A stretch of 64,000 nt of DNA from CAWFMO01 sp963817065 (GTDB lineage: Bacteria; Actinomycetota; Thermoleophilia; Solirubrobacterales; 70-9). Position numbers and translations under genes: made by a program. The notes under the pieces are model-generated. The model was not told the origin of the DNA. It was given only the letters and a program-made list of their open reading frames with translations, and made no database searches. This document shows, one piece after another, positions 48,347 to 56,704 of this stretch (position 1 is its first letter; each line of letters opens with the position of its first letter). The stretch covers positions 744,001-808,000 of the forward strand of contig CAWFMO010000002.1 in assembly GCA_963817065.1 (NCBI GenBank), written 5' to 3'.

Positions 48347-49804
48347 ATGGGCCACAAGACAGGGACGTCGGTGCTGGTGGTTGCGGCCTCGCTGCTTGCG
48401 GCTTCGCACGCCGCCGCGGCCTGTCCCACCGATCCGGGGTGGAGCGCGCCCGTGACGGAGACGACCACCGGTCTCGGCCCCTCCCCCGTCGCGATTCCCG
48501 ACGACGCGACAAGGGTTTGCACGATCGCGGCGGGCGCGAAGGGCGGCACCGGGGGCCAAGCGGGCGGAGTCGGGGGCAGCGTGCAAGGGACGCTCGCCCT
48601 GAACCCGGGCGCGGGGAAGACCCTCTCCTGGTTCGTCGGTGGGATCGGGGTCGACTCGGGGGGCATCACCCGGGGTGCGGGCGGGGGCGGTGCCAGCGGT
48701 ATCTGGCTCACGGACGGTGCGGTCGAGACCCTGCTGCTCGTCGCCGGCGGCGGCGGCGGCGGCGGCTCCCAGTTCGTCGGCGGCGCCGGAGGGACGGCTG
48801 CGGGGGCAGGACCCGGCGGCGGCACGATGGGTGGCGCCGGGGGCGCCAACAACGGCAATGGAGGTGACGGCGGCGACGGCTCGGGTGGCGCGGGCGCGGC
48901 GGGCGGCGCCGGCGGCGTCGGGTCGGGCGGCGGACCCGGGGGCACACTTGGATTCGGGGGCGGCGGGGGCGGCGGGGGCGCGACAGGAAGCGGTGGCGGT
49001 GGCGGTGGCGGCACCGGAGCGATCGGGACGACCGGCGTCACCGGTCCCAGCGGCACCGGCGGTGCCGGTGGCGGCGGCATCGGGGCCGGGGGTGCCGGCG
49101 GTCCCGCCGGCGGGGGCGGCATTGCCGGCGGAGCAGTCGGTAATGGCGGCGTCGGTGGAGGCGGTGGAGGCGGCGCCGGGCAGGCTCAGGGCGCAGCGGG
49201 CGGCGGAGGCGGCGGCTACACCACGCCCGCGGGTCTCGCGATCTTCGGCGGTGGTGGCGGCGGCGCCGGTAGCGGTACGCCCGGCGGAGGCGGCGCGGGC
49301 GGCGGCTACGGGGGCGGCGGCGGTGCGGGGGTTGACAGCCTCGCCGGCGGCGGTGGCGGCGGAGGCGGTGGCTCCGGGTTTCGGGACGCCGCGATGACCG
49401 ATCCCGTCGACGCGGCCAACCCCAGCCCGGCCGGTCTCGGCTCGATCACCTACAGCTATTACGTCCAGCCCCCGCCGACCCCGCCCCCGGGCCCGATCAC
49501 GACCACGACCACGACCCCGCCGGTGGCTCCCAAGCCCAACACGCGGCTGAAGAAGAAGAGTAAGAAGAAGGGGAAGAAGAAGAAACGCGGCGGCAAAGTC
49601 CAGAAGTCGACCCTCGTCTTCAGCGACGACGTCGCCGGAGTCACCTTCTATTGCTCGCTCGACGCATCGCCGCCCGCGCCCTGCACCTCGCCGAAGGTCT
49701 ACAAGAGGCTGAAGAAGGGCAGGCACACCTTCAGCGTCTACTCGCAGGATGCGGTCGGGCAGCAGTCGCTGCCCCAGACGACGAAGTTCCGCGTCCGCGG
49801 CTAG
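48347..49804 (+). CDS. Secreted glycine-rich protein with C-terminal Ig-like module
   Basis: A 485-residue protein: signal peptide (VLVVAASLLAASHAAAA), a beta-rich start (CTIAAGAKGGTGGQAGGVGG; KTLSWFVGGIGVDSGGI), then about 260 residues dominated by GG and GA repeats (residues about 120-375), a Pro/Thr spacer, a Lys stretch (LKKKSKKKGKKKKRGGK) and a last domain of about 80 residues (VFSDDVAGVTFYCSLDAS; FSVYSQDAVGQQSLPQTTKF). The glycine-rich part recalls ALK-type or PGRS-like Gly domains and may form a surface sheet. The last domain recurs in the protein at 61320. I chose ATG 48347; an ATG at 48329 would lengthen the N-terminus by six residues. Confidence 0.75.
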   Translation: MGHKTGTSVLVVAASLLAASHAAAACPTDPGWSAPVTETTTGLGPSPVAIPDDATRVCTIAAGAKGGTGGQAGGVGGSVQGTLALNPGAGKTLSWFVGGIGVDSGGITRGAGGGGASGIWLTDGAVETLLLVAGGGGGGGSQFVGGAGGTAAGAGPGGGTMGGAGGANNGNGGDGGDGSGGAGAAGGAGGVGSGGGPGGTLGFGGGGGGGGATGSGGGGGGGTGAIGTTGVTGPSGTGGAGGGGIGAGGAGGPAGGGGIAGGAVGNGGVGGGGGGGAGQAQGAAGGGGGGYTTPAGLAIFGGGGGGAGSGTPGGGGAGGGYGGGGGAGVDSLAGGGGGGGGGSGFRDAAMTDPVDAANPSPAGLGSITYSYYVQPPPTPPPGPITTTTTTPPVAPKPNTRLKKKSKKKGKKKKRGGKVQKSTLVFSDDVAGVTFYCSLDASPPAPCTSPKVYKRLKKGRHTFSVYSQDAVGQQSLPQTTKFRVRG

Positions 49805-49862
49805 TCCTCAAGCGACCTGGGCGTAGAATCGGCCGCGTCCGCAACAGCGACCGAAGGTAGGT

Positions 49863-51566
49863 ATGGAAGCGAGCACCTCGCGCAGCAAGTCCGCCGCCAA
49901 GTCCCGCAACGGCGCCTCCGCCAACGGCAGATCGAAGACCAAGGCGAAGGCGAAGACCAAGGCCAAAGCCAAGCCGAAAGCCAAGAAGGTGGACCAGCTC
50001 GAGTCCTTCAGCCCCTCTACCGGCAAGCTCGTCGGCGCGGTCGAGACGATCACCCCGGGCAAGGTCCAAGGGATCGTCGACGAGGTCGCCGAGGTCCAGC
50101 CGTTCTGGGCCCAGCTCTCGCTCTCCGACCGGGCGCGCTACTTCCGCCGCGCCGCCGACGTGCTCCTCGATGAGATCGACGAGCTCGCCGAGCTGCTCTC
50201 GATCGAGCAGGGCAAGCCCCGGGTCGAGAGCTACACGATGGAGCTGCTGCCGACCGTTGACGCGCTGCGCTGGATCGCCGACGCCGGCCCCGAGATCCTC
50301 GCCGACGAGAAGGTCCCCTTCCCGCAGGCTTTCCTGAAGACCAAGAAGGCGAAGTTCGTCTACGAGCCGATCGGCGTCGTCGGCGTGATCGCGCCCTGGA
50401 ACTACCCCTGGTCGATCCCGTTCGGCGAGGTCGCGATCGCGCTGATGGCCGGCAACGGCGTCGTCCTCAAGCCCGCGAGCCTGACGCCGCTGATCGGCGA
50501 GAGGATCCGCGAGGTCTTCGAGAAGGCGGGCTTCCCCGAGGGCCTCGTCCGCACCGTCCACGGCGGCGGCCGGATCGGCGACGCGCTGACCAAGTCGAGC
50601 GCCGGGAAGATCTTCTTCACCGGCTCGGTGGAGGTCGGCTACAAGGTCGGGGTCGCCTGCGCGAAGCAGATGAAGGGCAGCGTCCTCGAGCTCGGGGGCA
50701 AGGACCCGCAGATCGTCTGCGCCGACGCCGACCTCGCGAACGCGGTCTCGGGCGCGGTCTGGGGCGGGTTCGCGAACGCCGGCCAGACCTGCTCGGGGAT
50801 CGAGCGCGTCTACGTCGTCGAGGAGGTCGCCGAACGCTTCGTCGAGGGCGTCGTCCGCGAGACCGAGCGGCTGAGCGTCGGCGACCCGCGCGACTGGGAC
50901 ACCGAGATCGGCCCGATGGTCTCCGCCGATCAGGCCGACCTGGTCATGGAGCTCGTCAACGACGCCGTCAAGTCGGGAGCCAAGAAGCTCACCGGCGGCG
51001 AGGTCAAGCCCAAGGACCTTGGTACCGGCCTCAAGGGCCGCTTCATCGCGCCGATCGTGCTCACCGGCGTAACCCACGAGATGCGGATCATGAACGAGGA
51101 GATCTTCGGCCCCGTGCTCCCGATCGTCGAGGTCGCCGACGAGGCGGAGGCGATCGAGCTCGCCAACGACTCCGAGTTCGGTCTCGGCGCCTCGGTCTGG
51201 ACCAAGGACCGCGACAAGGGCGAGCGGATCGCGCGCCAGATCGAGTCGGGGATGGTCTGGACCAACGACCACTCGTTCTCGCACGGCGCCTGCCAGTGCT
51301 CGTGGGGCGGGGTCAAGGACTCCGGCCTCGGGCGCTCGCACTCGAAGTTCGGCTTCTACGAGTGCGCGAACATCAAGCTCGTCGCCTGGGAGCCCGGCTA
51401 CACCCGCGACTTCTGGTGGCAGCCCTACGACGAGACCCTCGGGCAGGCGATCCGCGCCTCGGCGAACCTGCTCTACGGCCGCAACGGCAAGCGCGGCAAG
51501 GCGCTGCGCGAGGGCCTCGGCCCGCTGCTCACGGTCGGGCGGCGGACGATGCAGAAGGGCAAGTAG
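49863..51566 (+). CDS. Aldehyde dehydrogenase with Lys/Ala-rich N-terminal extension
   Basis: A 567-residue ALDH; the family is normally about 480-500. Residues 1-43 are a basic repeat (SKTKAKAKTKAKAKPKAKK) resembling histone H1 tails. The enzyme core follows: VIAPWNYPWSIPFGEVAIAL (catalytic Asn), FFTGSVEVGY (NAD site), LELGGKDPQIV (Glu) and NAGQTCSGIERVYV (catalytic Cys), then the C-terminal KDSGLGRSHSKFGFYE. It oxidises an aldehyde to an acid with NAD(P). The tail suggests DNA, membrane or polyphosphate binding, which is inference. TAGAAT at 49824 could be its -10. Confidence 0.9.
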   Translation: MEASTSRSKSAAKSRNGASANGRSKTKAKAKTKAKAKPKAKKVDQLESFSPSTGKLVGAVETITPGKVQGIVDEVAEVQPFWAQLSLSDRARYFRRAADVLLDEIDELAELLSIEQGKPRVESYTMELLPTVDALRWIADAGPEILADEKVPFPQAFLKTKKAKFVYEPIGVVGVIAPWNYPWSIPFGEVAIALMAGNGVVLKPASLTPLIGERIREVFEKAGFPEGLVRTVHGGGRIGDALTKSSAGKIFFTGSVEVGYKVGVACAKQMKGSVLELGGKDPQIVCADADLANAVSGAVWGGFANAGQTCSGIERVYVVEEVAERFVEGVVRETERLSVGDPRDWDTEIGPMVSADQADLVMELVNDAVKSGAKKLTGGEVKPKDLGTGLKGRFIAPIVLTGVTHEMRIMNEEIFGPVLPIVEVADEAEAIELANDSEFGLGASVWTKDRDKGERIARQIESGMVWTNDHSFSHGACQCSWGGVKDSGLGRSHSKFGFYECANIKLVAWEPGYTRDFWWQPYDETLGQAIRASANLLYGRNGKRGKALREGLGPLLTVGRRTMQKGK

Positions 51567-51594
51567 GAGCCGAGTCACGGGCCAGGGGGAAAAG

Positions 51595-53562
51595 ATCCGG
51601 GGTCTCTCGTCCGAGAACGGCGCTTCCGCCTCCGAGGTCACGGGCGAGCGCGACTGGGCGCAGATCCCTCCCGGCCTCGGCCCGTTCCCGCCGATCGCCG
51701 ACTACGCGTTCCTCTCCGACTGCAACACGACCGCGCTCGTCGCCCCGAGCGGGAGCGTCGAGTGGTTGTGCCTCCCGCGACTCGACTCGCCGAGCATCTT
51801 CGGGGCGATCCTCGATCGAAACGCCGGCCGCTTCAGGCTCGGGCCCGACGAGGTCACCGTCCCCGCCGCGCGCCGCTACCTCCCGGGGACGATGGTGCTC
51901 GAGACGAGCTGGGTGGTCGACGGCGGCGGCTGGCTGATCGTCCGCGACGCGCTGCTGATCGGACCCTGGCACCACGATCGCCGCCGTTCGAGCCGCCACC
52001 GGCGGACGCCGACCGACTACGAGGCGGAGCACATCCTGCTGCGGACGGTGCGCTGCGTCAACGGCGAGGCGCAGCTCGTCCTCGACTGCCACCCGGCGTT
52101 CGACTACGGCCGCCGGCCGGTGAGCTGGGACTACGCCGGCGACGGCTACCAGGAGGTCGTCGCCGACACCGAGGGTCTCGACCACGATCTGCGGATCACG
52201 ACCGACCTCCAGCTCGGGATCGAGGGCTCGCGGGTCACCGCCCGCCACCTGATGAAGGAGGGCGAGGTCGCGTTCTGCGCGCTCTCCTGGGACGACCACA
52301 ACACGCCGCGCGACCACCAGGACGCCTACGAGCGCCAGGTCTGGACCGCGCATCACTGGCAGCACTGGCTCGACCGCGGCGAGTTCCCGGACCACCCCTG
52401 GCGGACGCACCTCCAGCGCTCGGCGCTGACGCTCAAGGGCCTGACCCACGGCCCGACCGGCGCGCTCGCCGCCGCGGCGACGACGTCGCTGCCCGAGACC
52501 CCGGGCGGGGAGCGAAACTGGGACTACCGCTACTCGTGGATCCGCGATTCGAGCTTCGCGCTCTGGGCGTTCCACACGCTCGGCTTCGAGTGGGAGGCGA
52601 ACGACTTCTTCCACTTCGTCACCGACGCCGCCGGCAGCGGCGACGACCTCCAGATCATGTACGGGATCGGCGGCGAGACGTCGCTCGAGGAGAGCGTCCT
52701 CGACCACCTCCAGGGATACGAGGGCGCGCGCCCGGTTCGTATCGGCAACGGCGCTTTCGACCAGCGCCAGCACGACGTCTGGGGGGCGGTGCTCGAGACC
52801 GTCTTCATGCACACCCGCTCGCGCGACAACCTCGACGAGCGCGTCTGGCCGATGCTCGTCAAGCAGGTCGAGGCCGCGATCGAGCACTGGCGCGAGCCCG
52901 ACCGCGGGATCTGGGAGGTCCGCGGCGAGCCCAAGCACTTCACCGGCTCGAAGCTCTTCTGCTGGATCGCCTGCGACCGCGGCGCGCGGCTCGCGGCGAT
53001 GCGCGAGGACTCGGCGAACGAGGAGCGCTGGCGCGCGGCGGCCGACGAGATCCACGCCGACATCTGCGCAAACGGCGTCGACGGGCGCGGGGTCTTCGTC
53101 CAGCACTACGAGACCGAGGCCCTCGACGCGGCGCTGCTGCTGCTGCCGATGGTCGGCTTCCTGCCGCCAACCGACCAGCGTGTCCGCGACACGGTGCTCG
53201 CGATCGCCGACGAGCTGACCGAGAACGGCCTCGTGCTCCGCTACCGGACCGAGGAGACCGACGACGGCCTCGCCGGCGAGGAGGGCAGCTTCGTGATCTG
53301 CTCGTTCTGGCTCGTCTCGGCGCTGGTCGAGATCGGCGAGCCCCGCCGCGCGCGCGAGCTCTGCGAGCGGCTGCTCGGCGAGGCGAGCCCGCTCGGTCTC
53401 TACGCCGAGGAGATCGACCCCGCGAGCACCCGCCACCTCGGCAACTTCCCCCAGGCGTTCACCCACCTCGCGCTGATCGGCGCGGTCGTCCGGGTGATCG
53501 AGGCCGACCGCGAGCTGAGCGCCGAGCTCGACCTCGTGCCGCCGGCCAAGAAGCGCAGGTAG
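51595..53562 (+). CDS. GH15 glucoamylase/trehalase-like enzyme, start codon uncertain
   Basis: The GH15 pattern is complete from PIADYAFLSDCNTTALVAPS and SVEWLCLPRLDSPSIFGAIL onward: the catalytic general acid in IWEVRGEPKHFTGSKLFCW, WIRDSSFALWAFHTLGFEW, and the second Glu in EEGSFVICSFWLVSAL. It cleaves alpha-glucosidic bonds of starch, glycogen or trehalose. Between the ALDH stop and the conserved N-terminus the frame has no ATG, GTG or TTG; the first is TTG 51766, inside the domain. The best-placed codon is ATC 51595, five bases after AGGGGG. Either a rare start, or one base is wrong in the assembly. I annotate from ATC with that caveat. Confidence 0.8.
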   Translation: MRGLSSENGASASEVTGERDWAQIPPGLGPFPPIADYAFLSDCNTTALVAPSGSVEWLCLPRLDSPSIFGAILDRNAGRFRLGPDEVTVPAARRYLPGTMVLETSWVVDGGGWLIVRDALLIGPWHHDRRRSSRHRRTPTDYEAEHILLRTVRCVNGEAQLVLDCHPAFDYGRRPVSWDYAGDGYQEVVADTEGLDHDLRITTDLQLGIEGSRVTARHLMKEGEVAFCALSWDDHNTPRDHQDAYERQVWTAHHWQHWLDRGEFPDHPWRTHLQRSALTLKGLTHGPTGALAAAATTSLPETPGGERNWDYRYSWIRDSSFALWAFHTLGFEWEANDFFHFVTDAAGSGDDLQIMYGIGGETSLEESVLDHLQGYEGARPVRIGNGAFDQRQHDVWGAVLETVFMHTRSRDNLDERVWPMLVKQVEAAIEHWREPDRGIWEVRGEPKHFTGSKLFCWIACDRGARLAAMREDSANEERWRAAADEIHADICANGVDGRGVFVQHYETEALDAALLLLPMVGFLPPTDQRVRDTVLAIADELTENGLVLRYRTEETDDGLAGEEGSFVICSFWLVSALVEIGEPRRARELCERLLGEASPLGLYAEEIDPASTRHLGNFPQAFTHLALIGAVVRVIEADRELSAELDLVPPAKKRR

Positions 53563-53566
53563 CTAC

Positions 53567-54484
53567 TCAGCGATAGCCGGTCGGATCCGGTGGCAACCCA
53601 GGGTCCTGGACCTCGACCATGTAGCGCCAGCAGTCGGGCTGCGAGCCGTCGACGTCGGTGAAGCCGTACTCGCGCGCGAGTCCCCCGGATGAGAACGATC
53701 CACGGTTGCGGCGCGCGAGCTGTGGGTCGGCGGCGAGCGCGGCGACCGCGCGGCCGACGAAGCGCGGGCTCTCGGAGATCGCGGCGAAGTGCGGGCTGCC
53801 GCGCTTCGCCTCGCGCCAGTTCTCTTCGGTTACCCCGTAGATCTCGAGCATCATCTCCGAGCGCAGCCAGCCCGGGGTCAGCGCGACCGCGGTGCAGCCG
53901 TGCGGCTCGAGCTCCTTCCCCTGTGCGAAGGCGAGCCGGATCACCGAGACCTTGGCGAGGTCGTAGAACGCCGAGAGCCGATAATTCTCGGCGTTGTACT
54001 CGGCGGTGCCGTCGGTCATCTCGACCACGAGCCCGCCGGGCTCGCGGATCAGCAGCGGGAGCGCGAAGTGGCTCGTGATCAGGTGGGTGTCGATCGCGAG
54101 CCGCAGCAGCCGCTGCCCGTTCTCGAGATCCTGCTCCCAGAGCGGCGTGTCCCATTCGGCGAGCTTCTCGCCGCCCCAGATGTCGTTGACGAGGACGTCG
54201 AGCTTCCCGCGCTCGTCGTCGATGCGCTTTACGAGCGCCTCGACCTGGTCGGGCTCGAGGTGATCGGCCTCGACCGCGATCCCCTCCCCGCCGGCGCCGT
54301 CGACGAGCTCGGCGGTCTCCTCGATCGTCTCCGGGCGGTCGTACTCGGAGCGCTGCTCGCGCGTCGTGCGACCGCTGCAATAGACCGTCGCGCCGGCCTC
54401 GCCGAGCGAGACCGCGATCCCGCGCCCCGCCCCACGGGTCGCGCCGGCGACGAGCGCGACCTTTCCGCTCAGCGGGCCCGGCAC
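53567..54484 (-). CDS. Short-chain dehydrogenase/reductase
   Basis: A 305-residue SDR starting at GTG: LVAGATRGAGRGIAVSLGEA (cofactor loop), VDGAGGEGIAVEADHLEPDQ, LDVLVNDIWGGEKLAEWD, VVEMTDGTAEYNAENYRLS and AFYDLAKVSVIRLAFA with the Tyr-Lys pair spaced as YxxxK. The TPGWLRSEMMLEIYGVTEEN stretch is typical of SDRs acting on hydroxylated rings or sugars. Its stop is four bases from the end of the GH15 gene (convergent). The last 50 residues (FTDVDGSQPDCWRYMVEVQ) are an unusual addition. Substrate unknown. Confidence 0.85.
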   Translation of the reverse strand: MPGPLSGKVALVAGATRGAGRGIAVSLGEAGATVYCSGRTTREQRSEYDRPETIEETAELVDGAGGEGIAVEADHLEPDQVEALVKRIDDERGKLDVLVNDIWGGEKLAEWDTPLWEQDLENGQRLLRLAIDTHLITSHFALPLLIREPGGLVVEMTDGTAEYNAENYRLSAFYDLAKVSVIRLAFAQGKELEPHGCTAVALTPGWLRSEMMLEIYGVTEENWREAKRGSPHFAAISESPRFVGRAVAALAADPQLARRNRGSFSSGGLAREYGFTDVDGSQPDCWRYMVEVQDPGLPPDPTGYR

Positions 54485-54493
54485 GGCGGCGCG

Positions 54494-55273
54494 CTAGCCG
54501 CCCGTCCCGGCGAGCGCGGCCGGTGGCGGCGTTCCGGTCGCCAGCGGGCGCGGGATGCGGACGTGGAGGTGGTCGTCGTGGTGGCCGATCTTGGTGACGA
54601 TGCCCTTCGGGCCGACCAGCCGCGTGCCGAGGCCGACGAAGACGTACTCGGCGCCCGCGGCGACGAAGCGGTCGACGAGATCCTGGGCGAGCGCGCGGTT
54701 GATCTGCGAGGGGTGGGTCGGGGTGCTCTCGTAGAGATCGGAGCGCGGATAGAGGATGTCGACGTCGAGGCCGTTCTGGTGCGAGGCGTGGCCGAGGCCG
54801 CCGAATCGGGCCCCGAACTTCCCGCCGCGGGGACGCGAGATGTCGGCGATCCCGATCCGCGGCGCGCCGGGGTTGGCGGCCCGGAAGTCGCAGAGCACCT
54901 CGAGCACGATCCGGATCGTCCCGTCGGCGCCCCAGCGCCGCCAGCCGCGGTTGGGAGTGACTCCGTAGGGGAAGTCCCAGGTGAAGAAGTCGTCGCCCTC
55001 GGAGGGAAGCTGGACCCCGCCCCGCAGCTTGCCGCGGCGAAACGGCCTCCCGAGCGGCTTCGAGTCGAGCCAGCCGATCGCCGGCGTCTCGCAGGGGACG
55101 GCGGCGTTGTCGACGAACGTGGGCTCGGCGAAGCCGGCCGCCTCGGCATGGGGCCGCGGAACCAGGGCCGAGGCGAGCAGGAACGTCAGCGCCAGGACCG
55201 CCGACGCAGCGAGCGCGCCGGTGAAGGCGTAAATGGCTCTCGTGTGTTGGCGCTCGCGCATCGTTCGTCCCAT
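54494..55273 (-). CDS. Penicillin-insensitive murein endopeptidase-like (MepA/LAS) metallopeptidase
   Basis: A 259-residue protein: N-terminal membrane anchor (YAFTGALAASAVLALTFLLA), then a LAS-type peptidase domain. Zinc ligands are seen in GLGHASHQNGLDVDILYPR (HxxxxxxxD) and KIGHHDDHLHVRI (HxH). Members cut D-Ala-meso-DAP cross-links in peptidoglycan on the outer face. The start is ATG 55273, with a GGAGGGG ribosome site; TTG 55276 is an alternative. It faces ccmA with about 55 bases between starts. Confidence 0.85.
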   Translation of the reverse strand: MGRTMRERQHTRAIYAFTGALAASAVLALTFLLASALVPRPHAEAAGFAEPTFVDNAAVPCETPAIGWLDSKPLGRPFRRGKLRGGVQLPSEGDDFFTWDFPYGVTPNRGWRRWGADGTIRIVLEVLCDFRAANPGAPRIGIADISRPRGGKFGARFGGLGHASHQNGLDVDILYPRSDLYESTPTHPSQINRALAQDLVDRFVAAGAEYVFVGLGTRLVGPKGIVTKIGHHDDHLHVRIPRPLATGTPPPAALAGTGG

Positions 55274-55328
55274 CAACCCCTCCGCGGGTCAAAGTAGCGA
55301 ATCGCCCCCGGTAGATTCGGCGATAGTC

Positions 55329-56012
55329 GTGCAGCCCAGCCCAAGCGCTTCCGTGGCGCCCCAGCCGGCGATCGAGCTCCGCGGCCTGCGCCGCGAGTTC
55401 GGCGAGCGCGTCGCGCTGCGCGAGGTGACGCTCGCCGTGGCGCCGGGCGAGACGCTCGCGGTCCAGGGCCCGAACGGCTCCGGCAAGACGACGCTTCTGC
55501 GCGTGCTCGCGGGGCTGCTGAGGCCGAGCGCCGGCGAGGTCCGGGTTCTCGGATGCGAGCTCCCGCGAGAAGGCTGGCGGCTGCGCGGCCATGTCGGCTG
55601 GCTCGGCCACGACGCGCTGCTCTACCGCGACCTCAGCGCGCGCGAGAACCTGCGCTTTGCCGCCGCTCTCCACGGGCTCGATCCCGATCCGGCCGAGCAG
55701 CGGATCGGCTCGCTGCTCGACGCGGTCGGCCTCGCCCGCCGCGGGGACGATCGCGTCCGCGACTACTCGCGCGGGATGGTCCAGCGCGCCGCGGTCTGCC
55801 GCGCGATCCTGCACGAGCCCGGGCTGCTGCTCCTCGACGAGCCGCTCTCACACCTCGACGCCGAGGCCCGCGAGCTGGTCGAGCCGCTGATCGGCGGCTC
55901 ACCGGAGCGGACCAGGGTCCTCGTCACCCACGAGGCCGACGGCGCCGCATCGGCAGACGCGCTGCTGCGGCTCGGCGCCGACGGTCGCCCCGTAGAGCAG
56001 GTGCCGGCGTGA
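55329..56012 (+). CDS. ccmA: Cytochrome c maturation ATPase CcmA
   Basis: A 227-residue ABC ATPase. Walker A GPNGSGKTTLLRVLAGL, signature YSRGMVQRAAVCRA, Walker B LLLLDEPLSHLD and switch VLVTHEADGAA match CcmA, which with CcmB powers heme handling for c-type cytochromes. I chose GTG 55329 (QPSPSASVAPQPAIELRG); GTG 55352 and an upstream ATG are alternatives. The stop overlaps the ccmB start (GTGA). The gene heads a seven-gene run that joins heme delivery to heme synthesis. Confidence 0.9.
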   Translation: MQPSPSASVAPQPAIELRGLRREFGERVALREVTLAVAPGETLAVQGPNGSGKTTLLRVLAGLLRPSAGEVRVLGCELPREGWRLRGHVGWLGHDALLYRDLSARENLRFAAALHGLDPDPAEQRIGSLLDAVGLARRGDDRVRDYSRGMVQRAAVCRAILHEPGLLLLDEPLSHLDAEARELVEPLIGGSPERTRVLVTHEADGAASADALLRLGADGRPVEQVPA

Positions 56013-56704
56013 TCAAGCCGAGAGCCACTTCTTCGCGTTCCGCGTTCGCGGCGATCCTCGCCAAGGACCTCCGGGTCGAGCTGCGGACGCTGCGCTCGGT
56101 GCCGGCGATGGCGCTGTTCGCGGTCACGACCTTCGTCATCTTCCGCTTCGCGCTCGACCGCACCGAGCTCGAGGGCGACCTCGCGGCCGGCGTCCTCGTC
56201 GCGACGCTGCTCTTCGCGGCGATCCTGGCGATCAACCGGTTGTTCGTCTCCGAGCGCGACGAGGGCGGCTTCGAGCTCGTGCGGCTGGCGCCGGTCGACC
56301 GGACGGCGCTGTTCGCAGCGAAGGCCGCGGCGCTCGTCATCTACCTGCTCGCGCTCGAGCTCGTCGCGGTGCCGGCGTTCGCGATCTTCTTCCTCGACTC
56401 GGCCGCCGGGCTGCTCCCGCTTTTCGGCGTCCTGCTGCTCGTCAACGTCGGGCTCGCTGTGACCGGGGCGCTGATCTCCTCGATCGCGACCAACTCGAGC
56501 GCCCGCGACCTGCTCGGGCCGCTGATCCTGCTGCCGCTGCTCGTGCCGCTCGTGATCGCCGCCGCCGGCGCCGCCGAGCCGCTGCTCGCGCGCGGCGGGC
56601 CCGAGACGGATGATCTCGCCCAGTGGCTGGCGATGCTCGGCCTCTACGATCTGACGTTCGCTTTGATCGGTTACGCCGTCTACGACTTCCTGCTCGACGA
56701 CTGA
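56009..56704 (+). CDS. ccmB: Cytochrome c maturation membrane protein CcmB
   Basis: A 231-residue permease with six predicted helices: FAAILAKDLRVELRTLRSV at the N-terminus, FVSERDEGGFELVRLAPVDR as the cytoplasmic loop and GPLILLPLLVPLVIAAAGA. This is the CcmB layout. It pairs with CcmA for release of holo-CcmE or heme. GTG start within the ccmA stop; its own stop overlaps the ccmC start (TGATG). Confidence 0.9.
   Translation: MIKPRATSSRSAFAAILAKDLRVELRTLRSVPAMALFAVTTFVIFRFALDRTELEGDLAAGVLVATLLFAAILAINRLFVSERDEGGFELVRLAPVDRTALFAAKAAALVIYLLALELVAVPAFAIFFLDSAAGLLPLFGVLLLVNVGLAVTGALISSIATNSSARDLLGPLILLPLLVPLVIAAAGAAEPLLARGGPETDDLAQWLAMLGLYDLTFALIGYAVYDFLLDD

Noticed and set aside
48172..49122. 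A minus-strand Pro-rich reading opposite the glycine-rich gene
   Set aside because: Poly-Pro is the antisense of GGN codons. It has no start context or signal peptide and is a shadow.
48540..49420. Repeated GGC/GGT tracts suggestive of tandem repeats or a CRISPR-like array
   Set aside because: There are no regular repeat-spacer units; the periodicity is that of glycine codons in a coding frame.
49731..51641. A 636-codon minus-strand frame opposite the aldehyde dehydrogenase
   Set aside because: Shadow of a high-GC gene; the plus strand has all ALDH motifs.
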